From Spirosoma rigui (lineage in GTDB: Bacteria; Bacteroidota; Bacteroidia; Cytophagales; Spirosomataceae), in the NCBI RefSeq assembly GCF_002067135.1, contig NZ_CP020105.1, positions 1,612,001 to 1,676,000 on the forward strand: a DNA stretch of 64,000 bases. The letters are read 5' to 3'. Position 1 is the first letter of the stretch. Each line of letters starts with the position of its first letter. The notes under the pieces were generated by a model. It was given only the letters and a program-made list of their open reading frames with translations, was not told the DNA's origin and did not search any database. Made by a program: the position numbers and the translations under genes. Positions 34,906 through 44,637 of this stretch are shown one piece after another.

Positions 34906-35421
34906 ATGGGCAGGAAAGTATTAGTCTTAAATCAAGATTACAGCGCACTCAGCATCTGCTCCGTTCCCAAAGCATTTTTGCTGGTTTACCTAGACAAAGC
35001 CGAACTCGTTGCCGAATCTCAGCAATTTATGCTCAGAACGGTTTCTGCCGAGTTCCCGATGCCGTCGGTCATTCGGCTCCATCGGTACGTAAGTCTGCCT
35101 TATAAGGGGGTTATGCTCACCCGGCAGAATATTTTCAAGCGGGATGGTCACCACTGCCAGTATTGCGGTACAGCCGAAGACCTCACCCTTGACCACGTCA
35201 TTCCTAAATCGCGCGGAGGAAAAACCAGCTGGGATAATCTGGCTACCGCTTGTAAACGGTGCAACTCCCGAAAAGGAGATTATACCCCTGATGAAGCCAA
35301 TCTGAAACTACGGCAGAAACCTTTCAAGCCAACTTTTCTGGTTTTTCTGCGCGAATTCTCTGGCTCAATTGAAGAAAGCTGGATGCCTTTCTTAGCTAAA
35401 AAAGAAAAGGCGTTTAAATAA
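34906..35421 (+). CDS. HNH endonuclease
   Basis: This 171-residue protein begins MGRKVLVLNQDYSALSICSV and contains the HNH zinc-finger motif CQYCGTAEDLTLDHVIPKSR (in parts), with the catalytic DH and the CKRCNSRKG cysteine pair. This HNH subfamily is widespread in Bacteroidota and is encoded as a single gene. Its substrate and role (repair, defence or other) are not established. The GTG at 34858 would extend it by 16 residues. ATG 34906 agrees with the conserved start. A long purine-rich inverted repeat follows immediately. Confidence 0.85.
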   Translation: MGRKVLVLNQDYSALSICSVPKAFLLVYLDKAELVAESQQFMLRTVSAEFPMPSVIRLHRYVSLPYKGVMLTRQNIFKRDGHHCQYCGTAEDLTLDHVIPKSRGGKTSWDNLATACKRCNSRKGDYTPDEANLKLRQKPFKPTFLVFLREFSGSIEESWMPFLAKKEKAFK

Positions 35422-35429
35422 GAAGAAAA

Positions 35430-35504
35430 GGGAGTAAAGGGTGGAGGGGAAGAAAGAGAGTTTGCTGATTGCACTCTTTTTCTTCCCCTCCACCCTTTAC
35501 TCCC
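35430..35504. repeat. Long purine-rich inverted repeat (31-bp arms)
   Basis: The left arm (35430-35460) and right arm (35474-35504) are complementary at 30 of 31 positions, around a 13-nt loop. The left arm is nearly all purine (GGGAGTAAAGGGTGGAGG...), so it could also form a triplex. It lies between the HNH gene and rpsA. The hairpin would be very stable. Confidence 0.85.
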
Positions 35505-35577
35505 TTTCTCTATTCCCTTATTCCTTCTCTGTCAAAGACTTTTGCCGCTTCCGAAACTTTTTTCGAAAAGCATTTGC

Positions 35578-35585
35578 TATCTTTG
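35578..35585 (+). promoter_or_regulatory. -7 element of rpsA
   Basis: TATCTTTG is a full TAnnTTTG match. It sets the transcript start near 35592 and gives rpsA a leader of about 90 nt, longer than most leaders in this window. Confidence 0.6.
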
Positions 35586-35681
35586 CAGTCCTTTTTTAAG
35601 GGCAAAAATTTCACAAATTTAAAAGTCAGTCCGCCATTGACCCACGGACTGATGTACTGAGGGGGTCAGGAAACAGTATTT
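35586..35681 (+). other. Structured leader of rpsA
   Basis: The leader contains CAGTCCG/CGGACTG (35627-35633 and 35645-35651) around an 11-nt loop, and a smaller CCTT/AAGG hairpin near its 5' end. The stem ends 30 nt before the start codon. In other bacteria S1 binds its own mRNA to reduce translation. This leader is a candidate for the same control. Confidence 0.45.
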
Positions 35682-37469
35682 ATGAGCAAAACGCAGCAAC
35701 GCGAACTGCCGGCATTTGATTGGGACCGGGCAGACAACAAAGGATTTGGGAGCGGCTATTCGGTTGACGAACACAACCGGATGTTGGAACTCTATGACAA
35801 TACCCTGGCGGTAGTCAAAGAGAAAGAAGTAGTGATGGGGACGGTTGTTGGCATCACGGACCGGGAGGTTCTGCTGAACATCGGCTTCAAATCGGACGGA
35901 CTGGTTCCAGCTTCCGAATTCCGCGATATGCCGGAACTGAAGATGGGTGATGAGATTGAAGTTTACGTAGAAAATCAGGAAGACCCCAATGGTCAGCTGG
36001 TGCTCTCGCGTAAGAAGGCGAAAGTCATCACAGCCTGGCAGAAAATTCAGCGTGCCCTGGACGAAGACCTCGTTATCGATGGCTTTGTTAAGCGCCGGAC
36101 GAAAGGTGGTCTGATCGTTGATATCTTTAGCATTGAAGCGTTCTTACCCGGATCGCAGATCGACGTGAAGCCGATCCGTGATTTCGACATTTTCGTTGGT
36201 AAGAAAATGGAAGTTAAGGTCGTTAAGATCAACTATGCAAACGACAACGTTGTCGTGTCGCACAAAGTCCTGATCGAGAAAGACCTCGAAGCACAACGCG
36301 CTCAGATCCTGAACAACCTGGAGAAAGGTCAGGTACTGGAAGGCGTTATCAAGAACATGACCAACTTCGGTGTGTTTATCGACCTTGGCGGTGTCGATGG
36401 TCTGTTGCACATCACCGATATCTCGTGGGGTCGTATCAGCCACCCATCGGAAGTACTCAGCCTTGACCAGAAGGTCAACGTGGTGGTGCTTGACTTCGAT
36501 GAGGATAAGAAGCGGATCTCGCTGGGTATGAAGCAACTGCAGGCACATCCATGGGATGCGCTGTCGCAGGACATTCAGATTGGCTCGAAAATCAAAGGCA
36601 AAATCGTTAACGTAGCTGATTACGGTGCGTTCCTCGAAATCATGCCGGGTGTTGAAGGGCTGATCCACGTATCGGAAATGTCGTGGTCGCAGCATCTGCG
36701 TAACCCACAGGAATTCCTGAAAGTTGGCGATGAAGTTGAAGCACAAGTGCTGACACTGGATCGTAACGATCGGAAAATGTCCCTGGGTATCAAGCAGCTG
36801 ACCGAAGATCCATGGACTCGTCCGGAACTGCGTGAGAAGTATGCCATCGGTACCCGTCATAAGGGTCTGGTTCGTAACCTCACCAACTTCGGTCTCTTCC
36901 TCGAACTGGAAGAAGGCATCGACGGTCTGGTACACGTATCGGATCTGTCCTGGACGAAGAAAGTAAAACACCCATCGGATTTCATCAAAGTTGGTGAAGA
37001 ACTCGAAGTGATTGTTCTAGAACTGGACGTCGACAACCGTCGTCTGGCACTGGGCCACAAACAACTCGAAGAGAACCCATGGGATACGTTCGAGTCAGTT
37101 TTCGCTGTTGGTACAGTTCATCGGTGCACGATCCTGAACAAGAACGACAAAATGGCCACCCTCGAACTGCCTTACGGTATCGAAGGCTTCTCGTCGCTGA
37201 AGAACCTGGCGAAAGAAGACGGTACGTTTGCAGAAGTAGGTGAAAACCTTGATTTCAAAGTAACTGAGTTCTCGAAAGACGAAAAACGCATTATGCTGTC
37301 GCACAGCAGAACGTGGGGTGAGAAAAACGAGCCAGTGAAAGAAGTGAAGGCGCCGAAAGCAGCAAAAGCGGCTCCTGCGTCGACATCGAACCAGGCTGAC
37401 CGGGGTGCAACCTTGGGCGACCTGGATGCACTGGCGGCTCTGAAAGAGCAAATGGAAGGTCGCAACTAA
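35682..37469 (+). CDS. rpsA: 30S ribosomal protein S1
   Basis: S1 binds mRNA on the small ribosomal subunit and helps start translation. This matters in Bacteroidota, where Shine-Dalgarno sites are rare. The 595-residue protein has six S1 repeats of about 70 residues. They begin near residues 55, 138, 222, 307, 395 and 480, with the recurring patterns FGVFIDLGGVDGLLHITDIS, GAFLEIMPGVEGLIHVSEMS and FGLFLELEEGIDGLVHVSDL. An alanine/lysine-rich tail (KAPKAAKAAPAS) follows. It has its own promoter, a structured leader, and a strong terminator. Confidence 0.96.
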   Translation: MSKTQQRELPAFDWDRADNKGFGSGYSVDEHNRMLELYDNTLAVVKEKEVVMGTVVGITDREVLLNIGFKSDGLVPASEFRDMPELKMGDEIEVYVENQEDPNGQLVLSRKKAKVITAWQKIQRALDEDLVIDGFVKRRTKGGLIVDIFSIEAFLPGSQIDVKPIRDFDIFVGKKMEVKVVKINYANDNVVVSHKVLIEKDLEAQRAQILNNLEKGQVLEGVIKNMTNFGVFIDLGGVDGLLHITDISWGRISHPSEVLSLDQKVNVVVLDFDEDKKRISLGMKQLQAHPWDALSQDIQIGSKIKGKIVNVADYGAFLEIMPGVEGLIHVSEMSWSQHLRNPQEFLKVGDEVEAQVLTLDRNDRKMSLGIKQLTEDPWTRPELREKYAIGTRHKGLVRNLTNFGLFLELEEGIDGLVHVSDLSWTKKVKHPSDFIKVGEELEVIVLELDVDNRRLALGHKQLEENPWDTFESVFAVGTVHRCTILNKNDKMATLELPYGIEGFSSLKNLAKEDGTFAEVGENLDFKVTEFSKDEKRIMLSHSRTWGEKNEPVKEVKAPKAAKAAPASTSNQADRGATLGDLDALAALKEQMEGRN

Positions 37470-37497
37470 GTCTGATTGCGCATTCTGTTACCTAGAT

Positions 37498-37536
37498 AAA
37501 GTGCCTTGGGTTGTGAAACCTAAGGCACTTTTTTTT
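37498..37536 (+). terminator. Terminator of rpsA
   Basis: AAAGTGCCTTGGGTT pairs with AACCTAAGGCACTTT (one G-T pair) around a 4-nt loop and is followed by further T residues. It begins 29 nt after the stop. Confidence 0.9.
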
Positions 37537-37568
37537 AAACAGGCGTTCTCAACTTAGCAATAAAATCG

Positions 37569-37576
37569 TATGTTTG
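37569..37576 (+). promoter_or_regulatory. -7 element of tRNA-Cys
   Basis: TATGTTTG is a full TAnnTTTG match. It lies about 40 bp before the mature tRNA. Confidence 0.55.
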
Positions 37577-37616
37577 CAGTCCCGAAAGCGTGATGAGTCA
37601 GGTGTTCGGTAAACAA

Positions 37617-37687
37617 GGTTCCGTGGCCGAGTGGCTAGGCAGAGGTCTGCAAAACCTCGTACAGCGGTTCGAATCCGCTCGGAACCT
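37617..37687 (+). tRNA. tRNA-Cys (GCA)
   Basis: The cloverleaf is complete. The 7-bp acceptor stem is GGTTCCG/CGGAACC. The anticodon arm GAGGT-CTGCAAA-ACCTC carries anticodon GCA. The T arm is AGCGG-TTCGAAT-CCGCT. The discriminator base is T, as expected for cysteine. CCA is not encoded. The 37470-37969 interval otherwise holds only terminators and promoters. Confidence 0.95.
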
Positions 37688-37712
37688 CATTATGACGTAC
37701 AGTCTGCGTATT

Positions 37713-37765
37713 AATTGCCGTTTAGCTACTCCTGAATATGGATTGGCTGAACGGCAATTTTTTTT
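37713..37765 (+). terminator. Terminator after tRNA-Cys
   Basis: AATTGCCGTTTAGC pairs with GCTGAACGGCAATT (one T-G pair), with a run of T directly after the stem. It ends the tRNA transcript upstream of the respiratory operon. Confidence 0.85.
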
Positions 37766-37877
37766 GCAAACAAGGTGATAAACAAAATGTTAAGAGGGCA
37801 AAACCGGAAGGGCACCGGTGGCTTACGTAGAACCGGTATAAATAAAAATGAAGTCTAAAAATAACTAAACATTGATT

Positions 37878-37909
37878 TTTGCCTATCCAGCAATCGTGTC
37901 GTACTTTTG
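37878..37909 (+). promoter_or_regulatory. Promoter of the act-cox respiratory operon
   Basis: TTTG (37878-37881), 20 nt, then TACTTTTG (37902-37909) form a full Bacteroidota housekeeping promoter. It predicts a start near 37916 and a leader of 20-54 nt, depending on which actA start codon is used. Confidence 0.75.
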
Positions 37910-37969
37910 TGGGCCAATGATAATTCAGCGGTAATTATGTTGATCAACTCGATAAATAAATTTCACAAA

Positions 37970-39277
37970 ATGAGTCGCTTATCCAAGCTTTGGGGGGCCG
38001 TGGGTCTATCGTTGGCGCTGATGTTAAACAGCGGTCAAGTTACGGCACAGGATTCTACCGCAGCAGCCGGTGGAGGGCCAGCCACTGCAACCCCGGCCGC
38101 GGCTGGTGGGGGAGATGCTGAGAAAGGCAAAACCCTTTTCACAAACAACTGCGCTCAGTGCCATGCAGTAACCGATGAAGTAGTTGTTGGACCAGGATTA
38201 AAGGGTGTTCAACAGCGGACGCCAGGAAAAGAGTGGTTACACAAATGGATCCGTAATTCCAGTGCTCTCATTGCCAGCGGAGATCCATACGCGCAGCAGG
38301 TATTTAATAAGTACCAGAAGATTCAGATGTCGAGCTTTCCAAATTTGACCGACGCTGATATTGATGGTATCCTTGCTTACATTGATGCAGCCAGTGCGCC
38401 TGCAACAGCAGCTGTTGGCGGTGCAGGCACGGCTCAGGAAAAAGGTGGTGGTGGTGCTTCGGCCGAGAACGGCGGAGCCTCCAGTGCTGGCCCGTCTGAA
38501 CTGTTCACGTTTGTACTTGTAGCGCTGCTGGTTGTCATGTTACTGGTACTCGGCGTTCTGTTGGTTATCGTTACGATCCTGTCGAAAGCTGTAACGCCGG
38601 TTCCGGTGGATGGCACGCAGACTCCCGCCCCGTTTGGCCAGCGGTTGAAAGAGGGACTGACCAGTGCGTTCAACAACTCAACCCTTCGTTCTATCGTCAT
38701 CTGGATTTTCCTACTCGTTGTCACGAAAGCAACCCTTGACGGTGCTTACAGCGTAGGTGTTCAGCAAGGCTATGCGCCAAAGCAGCCTATCGCTTACTCG
38801 CACAAGCTGCATGCCGGTCAATATAAAATCGATTGTAATTACTGCCACACTGGTGTAAACAAAGGTAAGTCGGCTACGATCCCGGCTGCCAACGTTTGTA
38901 TGAACTGCCACGGTGTGATCAAGAAAGAGTCGCCCGAGATTCAGAAGATCTACGCTGCTATCGAGCAGAACCGTCCTATCGAATGGGTACGTGTACACAA
39001 CCTGCCTGATCTGGCTTATTTCAACCATGCTCAACACGTAAACGTAGGTAACGTACAGTGTACAACCTGCCACGGTGAAATTGAGAAGATGGAAGTAGTA
39101 GAGCAGCGATCATCGCTGACGATGGGCTGGTGTATCGACTGCCACCGGAAAACGGAGGTTAACACCAAAGACAATGCTTACTACGATAAACTGGTAGCGT
39201 TGCACCGTAAGGAAAGTAAAGAACCGCTTAAAGTAGCCAATATCGGCGGTCTGGAGTGTTCTAAATGCCACTATTAA
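37970..39277 (+). CDS. actA: Alternative complex III subunit A: multihaem cytochrome c with extra mono-haem domain
   Basis: ActA passes electrons from quinol oxidation to the oxidase at the periplasmic face. The 435-residue protein has a signal peptide (cleaved near VTAQ27) and a mono-haem cytochrome domain with CAQCH at 61-65. Two membrane spans follow (about 178-204 and 241-256). A pentahaem domain has CxxCH motifs at 289, 310, 364, 388 and 430. That gives six haem sites in one chain. The N-terminal mono-haem domain looks like a tethered carrier fused to the usual five-haem subunit. An alternative ATG at 37937 would add 11 residues. It is the first gene of the operon. Confidence 0.93.
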   Translation: MSRLSKLWGAVGLSLALMLNSGQVTAQDSTAAAGGGPATATPAAAGGGDAEKGKTLFTNNCAQCHAVTDEVVVGPGLKGVQQRTPGKEWLHKWIRNSSALIASGDPYAQQVFNKYQKIQMSSFPNLTDADIDGILAYIDAASAPATAAVGGAGTAQEKGGGGASAENGGASSAGPSELFTFVLVALLVVMLLVLGVLLVIVTILSKAVTPVPVDGTQTPAPFGQRLKEGLTSAFNNSTLRSIVIWIFLLVVTKATLDGAYSVGVQQGYAPKQPIAYSHKLHAGQYKIDCNYCHTGVNKGKSATIPAANVCMNCHGVIKKESPEIQKIYAAIEQNRPIEWVRVHNLPDLAYFNHAQHVNVGNVQCTTCHGEIEKMEVVEQRSSLTMGWCIDCHRKTEVNTKDNAYYDKLVALHRKESKEPLKVANIGGLECSKCHY

Positions 39278-39365
39278 TTTGATGAATGATGAACAATGTA
39301 TAATGAGTTTCTGCGTAAGCAATTGATTCATTGTTCATTACACATTTGACATTATTCATTTACAA
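39278..39365. repeat. AT-rich inverted repeat between actA and actB
   Basis: ATGAACAATG (39288-39297) and CATTGTTCAT (39329-39338) pair perfectly, and the rest of the 88-bp gap repeats variants of the same ATGAATGATG-type words. It interrupts an otherwise tight operon and might modulate read-through or mRNA ends. Confidence 0.5.
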
Positions 39366-42300
39366 ATGCCACGCATGGAAAATACAACTAAACGGTATTG
39401 GAAAGGGGTTGAGGAACTACGCAACGACGCTACGTTTGTGAAGAACGCCAATAGCGAGTTTGCTAACCCAGACCCAAGCGAATCCTCGAATGACCTTGAC
39501 GGTCTGCTGGGTGGTTCGGACACCAAGCGCCGTGATTTTTTAAAAGTGATGGGATTTGGTATGGCGGCCGTCTCATTAGCTGCTTGTGAAACCCCCGTCC
39601 ATAAAGCAATTCCGTATCTAAACAAACCGGAAGCTACATTCCCTTCTATTTCTGACTACTACGCTTCAACATACACGGATGGTGGCGATTATGTCCCCAT
39701 CCTGGTAGAAACCCGCGAGGGGCGGCCAATCAAAATTGAGGGTAACCCTTTGTCGACCATCTCGAAAGGAGGAACCACTGCCCGCGCGCAGGCGTCTCTG
39801 CTTTCGTTGTATGACATCGACAAACTGAATGGTCCCCGCCGGGGCGATACCGTTATCGACTGGGCTACTGCCGATCGGGAGATTATCAGCCAACTGGCCT
39901 CTGTTGCGTCGCGTGGGGGAGCTATTCGCATCGTTACATCGACCATCCTGAGCCCGGCTACCAAAGCTGTAGTAGCCGACTTCGTAGCGAAGTACCCAAC
40001 GGCCCGGCATATCATGTACGATGCTAACTCGTCTTTTGGTATGGTACAGGCAAACCAAGCATCTTTTGGTCGGGCTGTCATTCCTTCATACGATTTTAGT
40101 AAGGCCAACACAATTGTCAGCATCAATGCTGATTTCCTCGGTACGTGGGTATCGCCAATCGAATTTATGCGTCCCTACGCTCAGGGTCGTAAGATTGGTG
40201 CCGTAGGAGGTGGTAAGAAGACCATGTCCCGGCATTATCAGTTTGAGACGGGTATGTCGATGACGGGTGCCAATGCTGATTATCGTACGGCAATCAAACC
40301 ATCGCAGGAAGGTCTGGTCGTTGCAGCCCTTTATAATAAAGTGGCAGCAAAATTGGGCGGCACGCCGGTAAGTACGCCCGCGGTTACGATTGAAAACCTG
40401 GATAAAGCTGCTACGGACCTAGCAAAGTCGCGGGGTCGGGCACTGGTTGTTTCGGGTTCTAACGACCCCAATGTTCAGGTTATTGTCAACGCGTTGAACA
40501 GCCTGCTGGGTAGCTATGGTTCGACAATCGATCTGAATACACCCACAAATTACCGCCAGGGCAACGATCAGCAGATGAATGCGTTCATCGATGATACGAA
40601 AGCTGGCCGGGTAGGGGCTGTGTTCTTCTTCGGTGCTAACCCGGTTTATGATCACCCGCGGGGTGCTGAACTGGCCGAAGCGCTGCCAAAAGTAACGTTG
40701 TCTGTTTCGTTTGCTGATCGCGCTGATGAAACGGCTTCACTATCGAGGTTTATAACCCCAGCCCCTCACTTCCTCGAGTGCTGGAACGATGCTGAGCCAA
40801 AGCAGGGCTTCTATAGCCTCACGCAGCCTGCCATCACGCATATCTTCAAAACCCGTCAGTTTCAGTCCAGCTTGCTGACCTGGGCTGGTAAGCCCAACGA
40901 TTACCAGACGTATCTGAAAAATTTCTGGCGTACGACGAACTATCCAAAAGCATCGGGCTTCGATTCGTTTGATGCGTTCTGGATCAAGTGCCTGCATGAT
41001 GGGGTGTTCGAAACCACTACAGCACCTGCTGCTGGTGGCGCTACGTTCGCCGGCAATCTAGCACAGGCCGCTTCGGGCATCGCTCAGCGTTACAAGCCTA
41101 CAACAGGCATGGAATTGGCACTGTACGAGAAAGTAGGTATTGGAACAGGTACTATGGCCAACAACCCTTGGCTGCAGGAGTTGCCTGATCCTGTTACGAA
41201 AGCCTGCTGGGATAACTACGCTGCCCTGTCGCAGAAGACAGCCAACGAAATGGGCCTTGCCCAGAACGATCTAGTAACGGTTTCTGTCAATGGCAAATCA
41301 ATTGAACTGCCTGTTCTGGTTCAACCTGGTCAGGCCGACAACACAGTTTCTGTAGCGGTAGGCTACGGTCGGGAGAAGGCGGGTAAATCAGCCAATGGCG
41401 TTGGTAAAAATGCGTTCCCATTCGTTTCGCTGGTCAACGGCTACTTAACCTACGGCGCTGTAAACGCTAAAGTCGAAAAAGCCAGCGGTAAGCGGGAGAT
41501 CGCGCAAACACAAACGCACGAGACCGTAATGGGTCGTCAGGCAGTTGTGCAGGAGGCCAAACTTGCCGATTATCAGAAGAACCCAATGGCGGGCCGTTAT
41601 ACGCCAAAGGTTGAAACATCGGAAGGACCAACCGCTCCGACCAATATCACGCTCTGGCACGGGTATGGTAAGCCAAACCACTCATGGGGTATGGTTATCG
41701 ACCTCAACTCCTGCATAGGCTGTAACGCCTGCGTAGTAGGTTGCCAGTCGGAGAACAACATCCAGGTTGTTGGCCGTCAGGAAGTTATCAACCGTCGTGA
41801 GATGCACTGGATCCGGATTGACCGGTACTACAGCAGCGACGCCGAGGCTGAAGATTTCCAAGGACTGGAAGTGGCATCGGCTAACCCTGAAGTGGTATTC
41901 CAGCCTATGCTCTGCCAGCACTGCAGCAATGCTCCCTGTGAAACGGTATGTCCGGTACTGGCTACCACCCACAGCACGGAAGGTCTGAACCAGATGACAT
42001 ATAACCGGTGCATTGGTACGCGTTACTGCGCGAACAACTGCCCCTATAAAGTTCGTCGCTTCAACTGGTGGAAATACTTCGATAACGACAACTTCGATTA
42101 CCACTTCAATAATGACCTCGGTAAAATGGTCATCAACCCAGACGTAACGGTCCGGTCGCGTGGGGTAATTGAGAAGTGTTCATTCTGTGTACAACGGATT
42201 CAGGAAGGTAAGCTCACCGCCAAGAAAGAACGTCGTCGGCCAATGCCGGACGAAATTCAAACGGCTTGTGCGCAGGCTTGTCCGACAAACGCCATTATTT

Positions 42301-42479
42301 TTGGTGACATGAACAATCCGGAGAGCACGATTTCGAAGACGCTGGAGACCGAAATGAAAGGTCGTGCTTTTCACGTACTGGAAGAAATCAACGTCAGACC
42401 ACAGGTTTCGTACTTGACGAAGATTCGGAACAAGGACGAAATGCCAAAACAGGAAACTCGTCAGGAATCACAGGCATAA
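39366..42479 (+). CDS. actB: Alternative complex III subunit B: iron-sulfur and molybdopterin-like subunit
   Basis: ActB is the iron-sulfur wire of the complex. The 1037-residue protein has a Tat-type signal (KRRDFLKVMGFG, RR at 55-56) followed by a cysteine (C74). A large molybdopterin-oxidoreductase-like domain follows, without visible cofactor ligands. The C-terminal ferredoxin-like domain (from about residue 780) has four cysteine clusters: CIGCNACVVGC, CQHCSNAPCETVC, CIGTRYCANNC and the final CSFC with CAQACP. In characterised homologues the molybdenum site is absent and the clusters pass electrons to ActA. A second start, ATG 39375, is possible. Confidence 0.94.
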   Translation: MPRMENTTKRYWKGVEELRNDATFVKNANSEFANPDPSESSNDLDGLLGGSDTKRRDFLKVMGFGMAAVSLAACETPVHKAIPYLNKPEATFPSISDYYASTYTDGGDYVPILVETREGRPIKIEGNPLSTISKGGTTARAQASLLSLYDIDKLNGPRRGDTVIDWATADREIISQLASVASRGGAIRIVTSTILSPATKAVVADFVAKYPTARHIMYDANSSFGMVQANQASFGRAVIPSYDFSKANTIVSINADFLGTWVSPIEFMRPYAQGRKIGAVGGGKKTMSRHYQFETGMSMTGANADYRTAIKPSQEGLVVAALYNKVAAKLGGTPVSTPAVTIENLDKAATDLAKSRGRALVVSGSNDPNVQVIVNALNSLLGSYGSTIDLNTPTNYRQGNDQQMNAFIDDTKAGRVGAVFFFGANPVYDHPRGAELAEALPKVTLSVSFADRADETASLSRFITPAPHFLECWNDAEPKQGFYSLTQPAITHIFKTRQFQSSLLTWAGKPNDYQTYLKNFWRTTNYPKASGFDSFDAFWIKCLHDGVFETTTAPAAGGATFAGNLAQAASGIAQRYKPTTGMELALYEKVGIGTGTMANNPWLQELPDPVTKACWDNYAALSQKTANEMGLAQNDLVTVSVNGKSIELPVLVQPGQADNTVSVAVGYGREKAGKSANGVGKNAFPFVSLVNGYLTYGAVNAKVEKASGKREIAQTQTHETVMGRQAVVQEAKLADYQKNPMAGRYTPKVETSEGPTAPTNITLWHGYGKPNHSWGMVIDLNSCIGCNACVVGCQSENNIQVVGRQEVINRREMHWIRIDRYYSSDAEAEDFQGLEVASANPEVVFQPMLCQHCSNAPCETVCPVLATTHSTEGLNQMTYNRCIGTRYCANNCPYKVRRFNWWKYFDNDNFDYHFNNDLGKMVINPDVTVRSRGVIEKCSFCVQRIQEGKLTAKKERRRPMPDEIQTACAQACPTNAIIFGDMNNPESTISKTLETEMKGRAFHVLEEINVRPQVSYLTKIRNKDEMPKQETRQESQA

Positions 42480-42585
42480 AAAAAAATGCGCCAGCGAAAG
42501 TGCGGTAGTTCATAACCAAACAATTGACCGACACAGACCGTAAAGCGTATAATGTCAATCGCAGAACTATTAATTCAGTAGAAAT

Positions 42586-44016
<1,431 letters not shown>

Positions 44017-44101
44017 AACGGTTCTCGGTGCGGTTCGACGACTTACAGAAGGTAGTACGAACCTTACATGCCATTGACCCACAAACCAATAATTACTGAA
44101 C

Positions 44102-44635
44102 ATGTCAGACGTAAATGGTAGCGGTAAATTTTTAGTTGGCATCTATGATGATGATGATGTCGTACTGAAGGCCGTTAAAGATGTAAAGAGTGCAGGCGTT
44201 CGGATCCATGAGGTGTATACACCTTTCCCAATCCACGGACTTGATATTGCCCTGGGTCATCCTCGCAGCCGGTTGGGTATCGCTGCTTTCCTGTTTGCCC
44301 TGTCAGGGACGACAACAGCGCTTCTGCTGACGGCTTACATGGAAGGATTTGACTGGCCAATGATCGTTGGTGGCAAGGATTCCTACTCGCCAATTATCTA
44401 TGTTCCTATCATATTTGAGCTGACAGTACTTTTTTGTGCACTCGGCATGGTTGGTACGTTCATTGTGTCGAATGGACTCGGACCAACAGTGAAGCCGCTC
44501 ATGTACGATCTACGGACTACGGACAATAAGTTCGCTATGGCCATTGACATGAGCAAAAACAATCTGGCAGAAGGCGACGTAGAAAGAATCCTGAAAAACT
44601 CGGGAGCTGCTGAAGTAAATGTGAAGCAGTTCTAA
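44102..44635 (+). CDS. actD: Alternative complex III subunit D (DUF3341)
   Basis: ActD is a small two-helix membrane subunit of the complex, in the family DUF3341. The 177-residue protein begins with a soluble ferredoxin-like fold (LVGIYDDDDVVLKAVKDVKSAGVRIHEVYTPF, in parts) and then has two membrane helices (LGIAAFLFALSGTTTALLLT, VPIIFELTVLFCALGMVGTF). It ends with a soluble tail. It lies between actC and actE, as in other Bacteroidota. Confidence 0.92.
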   Translation: MSDVNGSGKFLVGIYDDDDVVLKAVKDVKSAGVRIHEVYTPFPIHGLDIALGHPRSRLGIAAFLFALSGTTTALLLTAYMEGFDWPMIVGGKDSYSPIIYVPIIFELTVLFCALGMVGTFIVSNGLGPTVKPLMYDLRTTDNKFAMAIDMSKNNLAEGDVERILKNSGAAEVNVKQF

Positions 44636-44637
44636 CC

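Noticed and set aside
35280..35660. Short open frames with similar PPPFTPF peptides on both strands around 35.4 kb
   Set aside because: They are created by the purine-rich inverted repeat at 35430-35504, which reads alike on both strands. There is no other support for coding.
36144..36971. Minus-strand open frame of 275 codons within rpsA
   Set aside because: rpsA is a certain S1 gene over the whole span. The antisense frame mirrors the six S1 repeats and has no domain of its own.
39366..42479. ActB read as an active molybdenum oxidoreductase
   Set aside because: The molybdopterin-like domain lacks a visible metal ligand, and the gene lies between actA and actC. It is the iron-sulfur subunit of alternative complex III.
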